IMG/VR virus record: IMGVR_UViG_3300028581_003594
Coordinates: 1-64,000 of that record
DNA length: 64,000 nucleotides
Direction: 5' to 3' (one strand)
Origin: a virus
Below are positions 50,153 to 59,700 of this stretch, in pieces; the first letter of the stretch is position 1, and every line of letters begins with the position of its first letter. Below the pieces are notes generated by a model that was not told where the DNA came from, did not search any database, and saw only the letters and a list, made by a program, of their open reading frames with translations. The translations under genes and the position numbers were made by a program.

Positions 50153-50171
50153 AGATTAATCACTGTATAAT
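50144..50171 (+). promoter_or_regulatory. Sigma70-like promoter giving a leaderless mRNA
   Basis: TTGAAT at 50144-50149, a 16-nt spacer and TATAAT at 50166-50171, 6 nt before the ATG at 50178. The promoter overlaps the end of the QueC-like gene. Confidence 0.6.
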
Positions 50172-50177
50172 CCATAC

Positions 50178-50759
50178 ATGTATCAAATAAAAGAATACCA
50201 AAGAAATATGGATCTTTCTTTTTTTTACGATTTGTGTTTAAAAAAGGGATTTATGAACAACTCTTCTCCCTTGCGTTTGATAGATACGTTCAAACAACAA
50301 AAATTTTATAAATTATGGATTTTATTTTATAACAATTTGCCTGTTGGCACCACTGCAGCGCACGACTTTGATGATGTCATGGGAGAAAATAGTTATAGAA
50401 TCTGTGTGAGGACCTGCTTGTTGAGCGAGATGCTTCCTATCAAACACGTGAGAACCAAAGATGGCATCGTCAATCATCAAAACATTGTTTCACAAATTTT
50501 TATTCCTGTGACACTGAGCGCATTGCCCAATGACAGTAAATGCTACATAACATCTTCAGACAAGGATGAAGCCAGCATGAAAAAAGTAAATGGTATATGG
50601 ACCAAGCTGTTATCAAGACAGGGAGTGTTAGAAAAAGTCAAAGATGTATTTTATAGAGGAACCACCCAGACTGTGTGGCTTTTGAACAATCAGCAATTTT
50701 TTAAACAGCTGGACCAAAGTCCCCGATGGGAGTACAGTCTGGAACAAGGCATTCTCTAG
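50178..50759 (+). CDS. Acyltransferase-like phage protein, unknown
   Basis: A 193-aa protein. The segment FYKLWILFYNNLPVGTTAAHDF near 37-58 resembles the first strands of GNAT-type acyltransferases, but no acetyl-CoA P-loop (Q/RxxGxG/A) is evident. SYRICVRTCLLSEML and IPVTLSALPNDSKCYITSS follow. I recall similar proteins in marine phages without function. It has its own leaderless-type promoter, and is AT-rich like the QueC-like gene before it. Confidence 0.6.
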   Translation: MYQIKEYQRNMDLSFFYDLCLKKGFMNNSSPLRLIDTFKQQKFYKLWILFYNNLPVGTTAAHDFDDVMGENSYRICVRTCLLSEMLPIKHVRTKDGIVNHQNIVSQIFIPVTLSALPNDSKCYITSSDKDEASMKKVNGIWTKLLSRQGVLEKVKDVFYRGTTQTVWLLNNQQFFKQLDQSPRWEYSLEQGIL

Positions 50760-50772
50760 GTTAATTAATTTA

Positions 50773-51756
50773 CTATTGCTTGTATGCTTGCAGCGTATAG
50801 ACGTTGATGGGTTGCGGAGATCCATCAGGAAATTCCTGGGCTCTATAATCGTCTCCCCCAATTTGTTGTGTTTGATAATTGCCTGAACCATCCAACCTGC
50901 TATCGGTCATGGCAGATCCGGCCACAGTAAACCCCACTGTGCCTGAACCATTTGTTCCATACTCGTAACGTATTCTATATCCGTCTTCGCTCTGAACCAT
51001 ATATCTAATGGCTGCTCCTATAGCGGTGTCTATGGCCACACTGGTCATGGCAACCACGTTGCCATCGGTATTAACTCTGACCATTGCAGGTAATGCAGGC
51101 AGAGCAGGAATATCTTTTTTAAAAAGATAATAATTCTGTGTGTCGATGGGTTGGTCCTGCAACTCGGGTATGTCTGCTGCACCATACGCTGCCACATCGG
51201 CTCTGGTGTCTGTGAATACAGGTACTATGGTGCTGCCATCTGGCCCTGGCACTGCTGTGTAATCTGTCAAAGAAGTGGTTGTGTGTATTTTGTATATCAG
51301 TGCGTTTATCAGCGACGGGTATATCGTGGAACCATCCGCGGCTGTCCACCCTCCGTCGAAAACATCTATAGCGAAAGTATCATACATGTCCTGTAGATTC
51401 ATCGCCCTAACATCACCAGCTAACGTGAAGTAGGCAGGATATTGCGTGGGCGTGGTGGCCGGGTTTGGATCTGCTGCTATGGTCTGCTGTATTCTGGCAA
51501 TGGCCACGTTCACCACGCTGGGTTCGGCTGTGGTTGCTTCATCCGGAAAACTTGATACCGATGTGCTGGCTGCTCCTGCCTGCAGTCTGGTGTCTGTTAT
51601 ACTGCCCAAGTTGCCGCCCGAGTTGACCACGGTCAGTGTCACTGAAGGATTGGACACGTATGACCAAAACATTCTTGCTTTGATCTGAGCTATTTGATCA
51701 TCGGTCATCTCTCTTAGATTTCCGCTGTCATAATATAAAGGTCTACGTTCTGGCAT
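50773..51756 (-). CDS. Virion structural protein
   Basis: A 327-aa acidic protein rich in Thr, Ala and Asp with beta-strand character. MPERRPLYYDSGNLREMTDD begins it, a start I associate with marine phage tail or baseplate proteins. DGST turns occur twice (AADGSTIYPS, GPDGSTIVPV), as in the giant protein. A perfect-consensus sigma70 promoter precedes it, unusual for a late structural gene. Exact role unknown. Confidence 0.65.
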   Translation of the reverse strand: MPERRPLYYDSGNLREMTDDQIAQIKARMFWSYVSNPSVTLTVVNSGGNLGSITDTRLQAGAASTSVSSFPDEATTAEPSVVNVAIARIQQTIAADPNPATTPTQYPAYFTLAGDVRAMNLQDMYDTFAIDVFDGGWTAADGSTIYPSLINALIYKIHTTTSLTDYTAVPGPDGSTIVPVFTDTRADVAAYGAADIPELQDQPIDTQNYYLFKKDIPALPALPAMVRVNTDGNVVAMTSVAIDTAIGAAIRYMVQSEDGYRIRYEYGTNGSGTVGFTVAGSAMTDSRLDGSGNYQTQQIGGDDYRAQEFPDGSPQPINVYTLQAYKQ

Positions 51757-51775
51757 TTTACAGTCTCTCTATGTT

Positions 51776-51804
51776 ATTATAGATGTATTTGGTATTGCTG
51801 TCAA
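51776..51804 (-). promoter_or_regulatory. Consensus sigma70 promoter (minus strand)
   Basis: On the minus strand TTGACA (51804-51799), a 17-nt spacer and TATAAT (51781-51776), matching both consensus hexamers exactly. The ATG at 51756 is 19 nt beyond the -10, so the leader is about 12 nt. Confidence 0.78.
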
Positions 51805-51829
51805 TTAATACAATATTTTCCATACAGTA

Positions 51830-53071
51830 TTAAGCACCGGCACCGTAGATGGTTTTCAAAACCGCGCCTGTGGAATCTAATATTTGCAGGGTCACCACAC
51901 TTGCCAGCATTGACCCAGTGACAGTGCCCGTGTCCCCGGTGGTTATGACCGTGCCCGACCTATTTGGTAAAGTGATTGTCCTGTCCGCTGTGGGATCTGC
52001 CACTGCGATCGTGGTCTCGAAATTGTCATCCGTGGCGCCCTCGAACACCAAGGTTCCCCCCGCCACAACAGTGACAGCCGATGAGTGTAGTGGACCTATG
52101 AATTCTGTGCCGGCCGTGATGGTTGTTGCTGTGACTGCAGTGGCGTTGACCGTGCCCACGACATCCAATTTGGTTGTGGGCGAGCTGGTGCCTATGCCGA
52201 TCCTGGCAGTGGATCCGTCCATGCTCATCACCGTGGTGATGGTTCCGCCGTCGTTGATCCTGAATATTATGTCCTGGTCCACTGTGTTGTTCTGCATATG
52301 GACTCCCACGTTGTCCAGCAGTATCCTGAAATCGCTGTCCGCGCCTATGGTCAATCCAACATCATTGGTGATGCCCAACGACCTTGTGGTGGTGCTGGTG
52401 CCACTTCCGTCTATGCGCAGGTATGATCCGGCTGGCTGGTTGTCCAGCTGGTCGGAGTTGGTGGCAGTGCCCGCGAACCTGTTTCCCGCTATGGCAGTGG
52501 ACAGGGTTATGCCCTTGTTTATGGTGGCGAATCCCGATATCGCGACCTTGGGAGTGAACGTGACGTCACTGAGTATGGCCACTTGCACGTCATTGTTGTA
52601 GATCCTGGAGATGTTCCTGTCCACGTCCGTGCTGTCGGATATGGTGCTGAAGAAGAAACCATTCAGCGTGCCCGAAGAGGCAGGTGGACCAACCAGCACG
52701 TTTGTCGTGCCGTTGTTGAAATACAATTGCTGGGTGTCGCTGTCAATGAAGAGGTCACCTGCGTTAAGTCCCGCTGGCGCCACTGAAGAATATGTTGCTC
52801 CGCCCACTGGCTGGAAAGAAGAGCCCGTGTAAACCTTGACCTTGGATGTTGCCTCGTCATACCAGAGCTGGCCCTTGATGGGCTTACCTGGTGAGGTCGT
52901 GTTGGAAAAATTCTCCAGCAGGTGCAGGAAATTCTCTGCAATTACTTCTCCGTAGCCGGCGTAGCCCTTGCCCACGAATGACAAGTCGGTCTGTGTGTTA
53001 AGAATTGAATCTTGTACGATGAACTGGTTCGGTGATGCTGCGGAATTAGTTTTATTGACAGTGTATGGCAT
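51830..53071 (-). CDS. Tail-fibre paralogue
   Basis: A 413-aa fibre protein. The N-terminal module is VNKTNSAASPNQFIVQDS, FVGKGYAGYGEVIAENFLHL and GQLWYDEATSKVKVYTG, as in the two other fibres. The shaft has short Asp/Thr/Gly turns. The C-terminus VFEGATDDNFETTIAVADPT, then RTITLPNRSGTVITTGDTGT is a domain I recall from structural proteins of marine T4-like phages. TATAAATG spans its start, close to the late motif. Confidence 0.82.
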   Translation of the reverse strand: MPYTVNKTNSAASPNQFIVQDSILNTQTDLSFVGKGYAGYGEVIAENFLHLLENFSNTTSPGKPIKGQLWYDEATSKVKVYTGSSFQPVGGATYSSVAPAGLNAGDLFIDSDTQQLYFNNGTTNVLVGPPASSGTLNGFFFSTISDSTDVDRNISRIYNNDVQVAILSDVTFTPKVAISGFATINKGITLSTAIAGNRFAGTATNSDQLDNQPAGSYLRIDGSGTSTTTRSLGITNDVGLTIGADSDFRILLDNVGVHMQNNTVDQDIIFRINDGGTITTVMSMDGSTARIGIGTSSPTTKLDVVGTVNATAVTATTITAGTEFIGPLHSSAVTVVAGGTLVFEGATDDNFETTIAVADPTADRTITLPNRSGTVITTGDTGTVTGSMLASVVTLQILDSTGAVLKTIYGAGA

Positions 53072-53076
53072 TTATA

Positions 53077-53739
53077 TTATTCCGTAAATGTTGTTAATGA
53101 TTGTATCCTCAATGTGTAATCAATCTGTATAAGTCTGTTCAAACTTTTTTGTACGGGATGGAATATCACGTGTGTTAATAGTTTATTGCTGTCACCATTT
53201 TCTGTGCCTTCCCACGATACCAATCCTAGTTCATCAAATACATAATCATCATTGAAATTGGTTGTGTTGTCAAAAGCCTCTTGTTCTGTGGGTTCACCGT
53301 AGTCCAGCGTGCAGGTGGCCACTATGTCGGTGTACTTGTTGCCCGCGGTGTGGCGGATCTCCATCTTGTTACGGGTGGTGTCCTTGTTGGTGGCAGAGTT
53401 ATCATCAATGACTTTGTAATAGGTCTGATTGTATAAAGAGGCGTTGGTGCCCGTGGTGTTGGGTGTGAGGTATGTGATAATTCCCGTGGGGTCCACCGCG
53501 GTGCCTCCATTGCCAAATGCCATCTCGTGTATGAATCCTGTGCTCTTGTTGGCCAGGCTGTTGGCCAGCGCTATGCTGATGTTCTCGTAATGTATTGCGT
53601 TCCTCTTGTCAACTATGACCTCACCGCTCACGGGATCCCATATCTTGATGTGGCCCTCCATCTTTATGCCACTCTTGTCCTGTGGTTTGGCGCTGTTCTC
53701 TTGGGGCTGATTATCTTTGTTATCTTGTTGCTCTGTCAT
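53077..53739 (-). CDS. Virion structural protein
   Basis: A 220-aa protein starting at the ATG at 53739 (MTEQQDNKDNQ), chosen because AATAAATAC lies 6 nt upstream; an in-frame ATG at 53763 would start above that motif. After a disordered Gln/Asn/Lys N-terminus comes GHIKIWDPVSGEVIVDKRNA and FIHEMAFGNGGTAVDPTG, a pattern I recall in conserved virion proteins of marine T4-like phages. It is probably a baseplate or tail component. Confidence 0.75.
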   Translation of the reverse strand: MTEQQDNKDNQPQENSAKPQDKSGIKMEGHIKIWDPVSGEVIVDKRNAIHYENISIALANSLANKSTGFIHEMAFGNGGTAVDPTGIITYLTPNTTGTNASLYNQTYYKVIDDNSATNKDTTRNKMEIRHTAGNKYTDIVATCTLDYGEPTEQEAFDNTTNFNDDYVFDELGLVSWEGTENGDSNKLLTHVIFHPVQKSLNRLIQIDYTLRIQSLTTFTE

Positions 53740-53745
53740 GGTGTT

Positions 53746-53754
53746 GTATTTATT
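53746..53754 (-). promoter_or_regulatory. Late-promoter-like AATAAATAC (minus strand)
   Basis: On the minus strand AATAAATAC (53754-53746) lies 6 nt before the ATG at 53739 and overlaps the end of the giant gene (stop at 53750). This fixes the start of the downstream structural protein. Confidence 0.6.
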
Positions 53755-56700
53755 CAGGCGCATTTGTTGGTTCTCCTGCTATGAATCTAGCTTGGTTAGT
53801 TGTTGATTTTTGTAGTCCTTTTCCATCGGAAGCCGTGCCCGAGCCGGTTGTGTACCACACCCTGCCCCGCTTCTGTACCACTTTTACCTGCACTTTTGCA
53901 GCTGGCACGCTGGCCAGCACCACGTTGGCGGTGCTGCCATCCACTGTGAAGTTGGCTGTGCTGCCATCTTCGCTGATGTGTGGCAATCTCTTGCCGCCCA
54001 CGAACACGTCCAGCTCATTGGGAGTTGCCGCCGCTATGCTGGTGGGGAACTGGGCAGTGCTGCCATCGGACAGTGAGGTCTTGGTGAAAACTGTTTCCGC
54101 ATATGGCACTGTCTGTGATCCTGATGCGTCCACTACCTGTGTTCCTGATGTGTGTGTGCGTATGCCCGTGCCCAAAGTACCCCTGCGCAGTTGTGACAAT
54201 GTGTTGTTGTTCTTGATGAAATATTCTATCCTCTCCTTGTCTATGAAGATGACTCCCGGTACGGATCCTCCTGGGGGAGTGGCCAGTTTGCTTCCGTCCG
54301 CAACTGTGATTGAAGTTGCATCTTCCGTCAGCGCCGCCGCCAACGCAGTTGTGTCATCGGAACTGATCCTCTTGAAGAAGGTCCTGTTCAGCATGTCCTT
54401 GAATATCCTGAAACCTGTTGCCAACTTGGCGCTCTCCACCGCGAAGTACATCACGTCCACTCGGTCTGTGGCAGTGAGAGATATGCCACTTATTTTTAAT
54501 TTCTTGCCGTCGACGAAATAATTTGATCCAAACGTGAAATCATATCCCTGGGTCAATGCCTGTCCATTCAACCAAACGAACAAGTAGTCGCTGTTCATTG
54601 GCGTGTCCTGCAGCACGAACTCTCCGGTGCTGTTTCCTGCGAAAATTTCTCTTCTTTGATTCATCCCCAGTGCGTTGTTGAAAGTGGTTGTTGAGAATGT
54701 TGTGCCGGACGTCAGCGTGATGCCATCCGTGGCCAATTGCGCTGGCCTGAATATTATATCAGCGCCCTCGGTGTAGTAGTGGTTGTCCAACAGCACCGAC
54801 ACCGCCACGACATCTGTGCTGGCGGGGGCCGATACCAACTGCACCTGCTGCGTGCCAAGGTTCACTGTGTAGTCTGTGCCTAGATCTTTCTTGGTTCCAT
54901 TCACAAACACCTGTGCCTGAGTGGCGCTGGTGACAGCGTTGGCAGGATCTGTGCCCAGGCTGTAGGTCACGGTGCTGCCATCGCCCGCGTAGTATGTGTT
55001 GTCGGGTCCTCGTAATATCTTTCCACCAACTTCGATCATGGTCAGTCCAGAGAATGGACCTATGGATCCTGACGGATATGTCAGTGTGTACCTGTTGCCA
55101 CCGTCGTGAACTTTTTGTTCAGCTCTGATCTCTGCCTGTGCCCTGCCGCTGCCGGCTGGCTGATTGAATGCTGCTATCTGTATGGATTTTCCGATCGCTG
55201 GCGCGGTGTTGAATGTCAAAGTGATTAATTTATTAGCGGTTGTGTATGTGTAAGCCGTTGTGGGAACTCCGTCCACAGTGACGTAGAGCTGGCTCATAGC
55301 GCTGTCCAGCTGGAATGACTCTCTCGCCGCGGTGACGAAGGATGTTGTCGATCCATCTCCGATCAAGGTGTTTATCACGATGTAGTTGCTGCCTGACATG
55401 GCAAAGCTCTTGATGCTGATCTTGGCGTTGGCTGCTGGGGCGGCCAGCATAGTAATTGTCTTGGCGTCAACGTCAACCGTGTAATCAGTCGTTAATCTTT
55501 TGGTCTGACCATCTATCATCACTATCACTGATTCCAGTGTTCCTGGCATCTGTCCTATAGCGAAGGTCGTGGTTGATGCGTTGCCAATATAATTTTTCAT
55601 CATGATGAATGGAACTCCTGATTCTGGAGTGGTGTAGACCTTGATGTCCACTGTGTCAAACATGCTGCCTGGCAGGTTCTCTTCTGGGGCGTAGCTGGTC
55701 TCCGGCGTCACGAAGCCGTCACCCTCTAATATGATGTCACTTGGCGCTATGCCCACCGCGGATCCAAAAAGCCCGCCCGTGATTATGGAGTCCAATGTTT
55801 TGTCGTCTGTGGGTGTCAACACTCCATCATCATTGAACAATATGAACTGTATCTCATCGCCAGTTCCTGCCACTGCGCTGTCATCTGGGATGACCGTGAA
55901 TGTCTTGGTCGAACCATCTCCTCGGAACACCAATGATGTTTGCCTTACCCCGTTTATGTACACTGTGTAAACATCGGTAGCGCTTGGAGCGGTGGAGAAG
56001 GTGAAGCCCGTGGTGCTTCCGTCTCCATAGAAAGTTTGCACCCTGCTGAGTCCGTATGAGTCCCATGGATTGTCATACCATGGACTCCTGTCCCATCCTT
56101 GGCTGTTGTCAAATGCCAATCCGGTAACCATGACTCCACCGTAGTCCACGCCTGTCATTACTTGAGAAAGCTCATTGCCCGGCATGCCCGATATGGGATC
56201 ATACATACCCAGCGTCCTCTCGGCCGCGGTCAAGTATGGTTCATCACCTCGCAACTTGGTGAGATATGGCAAGCCGTCCTTGAATTCTGCTGTGCTAGTG
56301 AAGCCGCTGTTGACCTTGTAGAATCCCTGTTCGTACCTGATCAGGTCATTGAAAGCATAGTCACGATTGGCCTCCCAAAGCAGCACCGTGGCCGTGGACT
56401 GCACCCTATCAAATTTTATGGTTGTGTGAATGTCCCTCACCACATCGTTGGTCAGATTGGCATAGGCCCTGGCAAAGTTTGCCGGCGTGGTGCCCCCCGC
56501 TCCCCCACCCGTCAGCACCACCGTTGGGGTGGCTGTGTAGTTCGTGCCGGGAGTCAGCAACCTGATGCTGGTCACCGATCCGCCCTGTACTATCGCAGTG
56601 GCAGTGGCCTGCGTGTTGTCCGCCGTGGTGTAGACATCATAACCGGAAGGCCTGTCCGTGTTGGCAATGTTCTGCCCTGTCGTGGGCATGTGGAACTCCA

Positions 56701-59700
56701 GTCCGGGATACTCCACAAACGTGAATATTGTGCTGGTGCCCGTGCCGCCCGCGCTATCATCTGCCACCTGTGCGTCCAGGGCCGCGGTATACAATGGATA
56801 GTAGTATCCAGACTGCCCCGAAGTTGTGCCACTGTTGCTCTGTCCCAATACAGCAAATGGACCCACTGATTTGGTGGTTCCCCCAACCAGTGTCACTGTG
56901 GGCGCGGTCACATATCCGCTGCCGCCCTTGGTCACTGCTATGGAAGTCACATATTTCTTGTGATTGTCTCTCCAGAACCTGTATGGATATCTGGACATCA
57001 CTCCCACGTCCGCCACTGGGTCAACGTTCCTGGTATTGCTTCCGTCATAGAAAGCCGGCAGGTCGAAATCGGTTATGATACCATCTTGTGTGTCTGTGTT
57101 GCTGTATCCTAACTTATATTCCCGTATCTTGGTGTGGAAGGGCTTGACCTCATTGATGTAGTCTTCAACGAAATTCTCATTTCCGATGTTGTAGGTCTTC
57201 CTCTGGTCAAGTGGTCTCAGTCGGTTGGTCACGTTTATGAATGACGTGGTGCTCAACCAGTCCACGTAAAGCTGCTCCTCCAACACCTTCCTCAAACCTA
57301 TAAAAAATATGTTGTTGTATTCCACTGCCAGGTCGCCCACGAATATGTCGTCCCTCAGGGCCCGCAGCACATTGCGAGTCTCGGTGGTTGGCTCCTGGTC
57401 GAAGAAATTCTCGTCGAATGTGTCATCCGCGTTGTATCCGGTGTTGTCGATCGTGTAGTCATACAGAGCAGCGGAGATTTGTATGGTCCCGTTCTGCGTC
57501 GCCACGTTCCTCATCTCGTCGGTGGTCTTCTCGAACAACTTCCATCCGCCGGTGTCGGCCTTCAGCACTTTCACGATGTCGCCGATCTCCAGCGGCAGAG
57601 CATCCATCTCATATTGGAAGTTAACTTGCTTGTCGATCAACGTATTCTCGTCATAACCTTTGTCATACCAATCGGCCAGGCGATAATATTTGCTGGTGTT
57701 GTACGTCTGTACCTTGGTTCTGTTCCACTCCGGCGCATTCCATTGATATATCGCCCAGGATCCACGGCTGTTCTCTTCATCGCTGGCAACCAGCACGTTG
57801 ATGATACCGCTGATGTCTCTGGTGTCGATGTATGTAAGGTCCGCGTAGCTCTCCACCCTGCTGTCCCATTCTCCCGATGTGCTGGTGGGTTCGGGGTCCT
57901 TTGAATTTAAATTGTCATAACCAATGATGTCTGCCAATTGGTTGTTTTTCAATATGGTGTTGCTGTAGTCTATGATCTCTTTCAGCGCGGCGAACCTATC
58001 CAGGTACCAACTCTGCCTCGGCCTGATCCTGTTGCCATATCTTTGATTCAATGGAAGAGTGAGATCTGGAACTTCGTTGCCTATCAGATCCTTGCCCACC
58101 AAGCTGTCCCACCACTTGTTCTCCAGCAGGGCCTTTGGACGATCGTTTTTATCTCCTTGCTTGATGATGTTCCACACAGCGTGTGACTCATCGAGGTTGT
58201 CATTTTTCCTGTAGCTTACGTTCAGTATGGTGTTGTCATTGACCAGGCTGTTTTTGACATTATAGGTTATCAATGAGTTGTTGCCTGTCACAGCATAATA
58301 TTTTATTCCTGTGGATAATGGGTTCCTTATCACGTTGGCCACATAAGCGGCAGTGTTTTTCCTGTCCACCACTGCTTTGCCTTTTGGTGGGAGGAACACA
58401 GAGTTCCTGACCCAGAAGTAATAATAGTTCACGTAGCTGTCCGACACAGGATTATATTTTTGCTTGACTGTGAATACTGTGTTGTCCGGATGCAATGGCC
58501 TGCCCGACACGCCGATGGCCAGTCCTGGCGTGGTGTCAGACCTCTGGGAATATTCCGATGGCGCAAGTGTAGATTCCACCCACTCATAGATGTCCACTGA
58601 TGATCCAGGGAAGAGATTGCCCCAATTCTTTGTCTGATATTCCACATTCTGCTGCTCGTACCACAACCACCTTACTCTCCCCAAATCCCACCAAACTTCT
58701 CCCACATGCTCTTCTCCCCATGCTGTCTTGGCATTGAGCGTCTTGCCTCCCGTGGCTATGTTGTAAATTGCAGGATCCCATTCTGTCTTGTAATTTATTT
58801 CCCTGTCGGCAACTCCCAATATCCTGCCTTTGACGGGATCATAATAATCCAGATAGTCAATTATCTCATTCTTTGCCGAATCAAATATAAACACGGAATC
58901 TATACGGCTGTCGTCGATGAGGCTTGTTTCAGTTGACAACGCAGTCCATGCATAATTTCCCGGAGTGTTGAGGTCGAACACCGTCACAGTGCCGTCGTCA
59001 ACCCTATAGGTGCTGCCGTCCGTGGTCAACGTGTCGTCATCTGGTGATCCAACGAACACAGATGTGTCGGTGATGAATATGCCCCTGCCAAAGTCGTCAT
59101 TCTCGTTCACGCTGGTGGTCACTAATTTGTCGTCGATAACGTACTTGGTGTTGTATTTTGTCGCTGTGAACACTGCTCCAGATCCAATGTTGAGGTCAAC
59201 TATCAGCGTGTCTCCAAGATCGAACGTGGTTGAGTTGCTGTCAAATCTCATGGTCCTGCTGTTGCCAAATTTTTCTGCTCCTATCACTATTCTATTCTTC
59301 ATGCGATTGATCTGCACGGTGGATCCAAATCTTATGTTGCTGGCCGCTTCGGGGGCAGCTATGGTGTCTGACAGTGTGTAGGTATTTGTCGACCCATCTG
59401 CCTTCCATTTGTAGACGTACACTGCGCCGGCGTCGGTCTGCTCGCCCGCTTCGGTGCCCGGGGCGGAGATCACCAACAGTTCTCCGTCTATGCTCATGGA
59501 GATCGCCTCTCCAAAGGCGGTGTTCAACGTGCTGCCATCAGCGTTGACTCCCTTCAGCGTCTGGCGATGGGTGAATATGTGCTTGGTGCTGCCGTCCTCC
59601 ACGGTGCTGCCGTCATCGTTGACGCTGCTCCTGGTGAATATCTCCACCATGCCCGCCGATCCCGGGGACACGCTGCTGATGGCTATGATGTCCGCGTTTT

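Noticed and set aside
51849-52601. Long open frame (250 codons) opposite the fibre gene at 51830-53071, and similar ones at 44187-44852 (+) and 56099-56869 (+)
   Set aside because: They lie wholly opposite well-supported structural genes, have no recognisable motif, promoter or ribosome-binding site, and arise from the codon bias of the Thr/Val/Ser-rich genes beneath.
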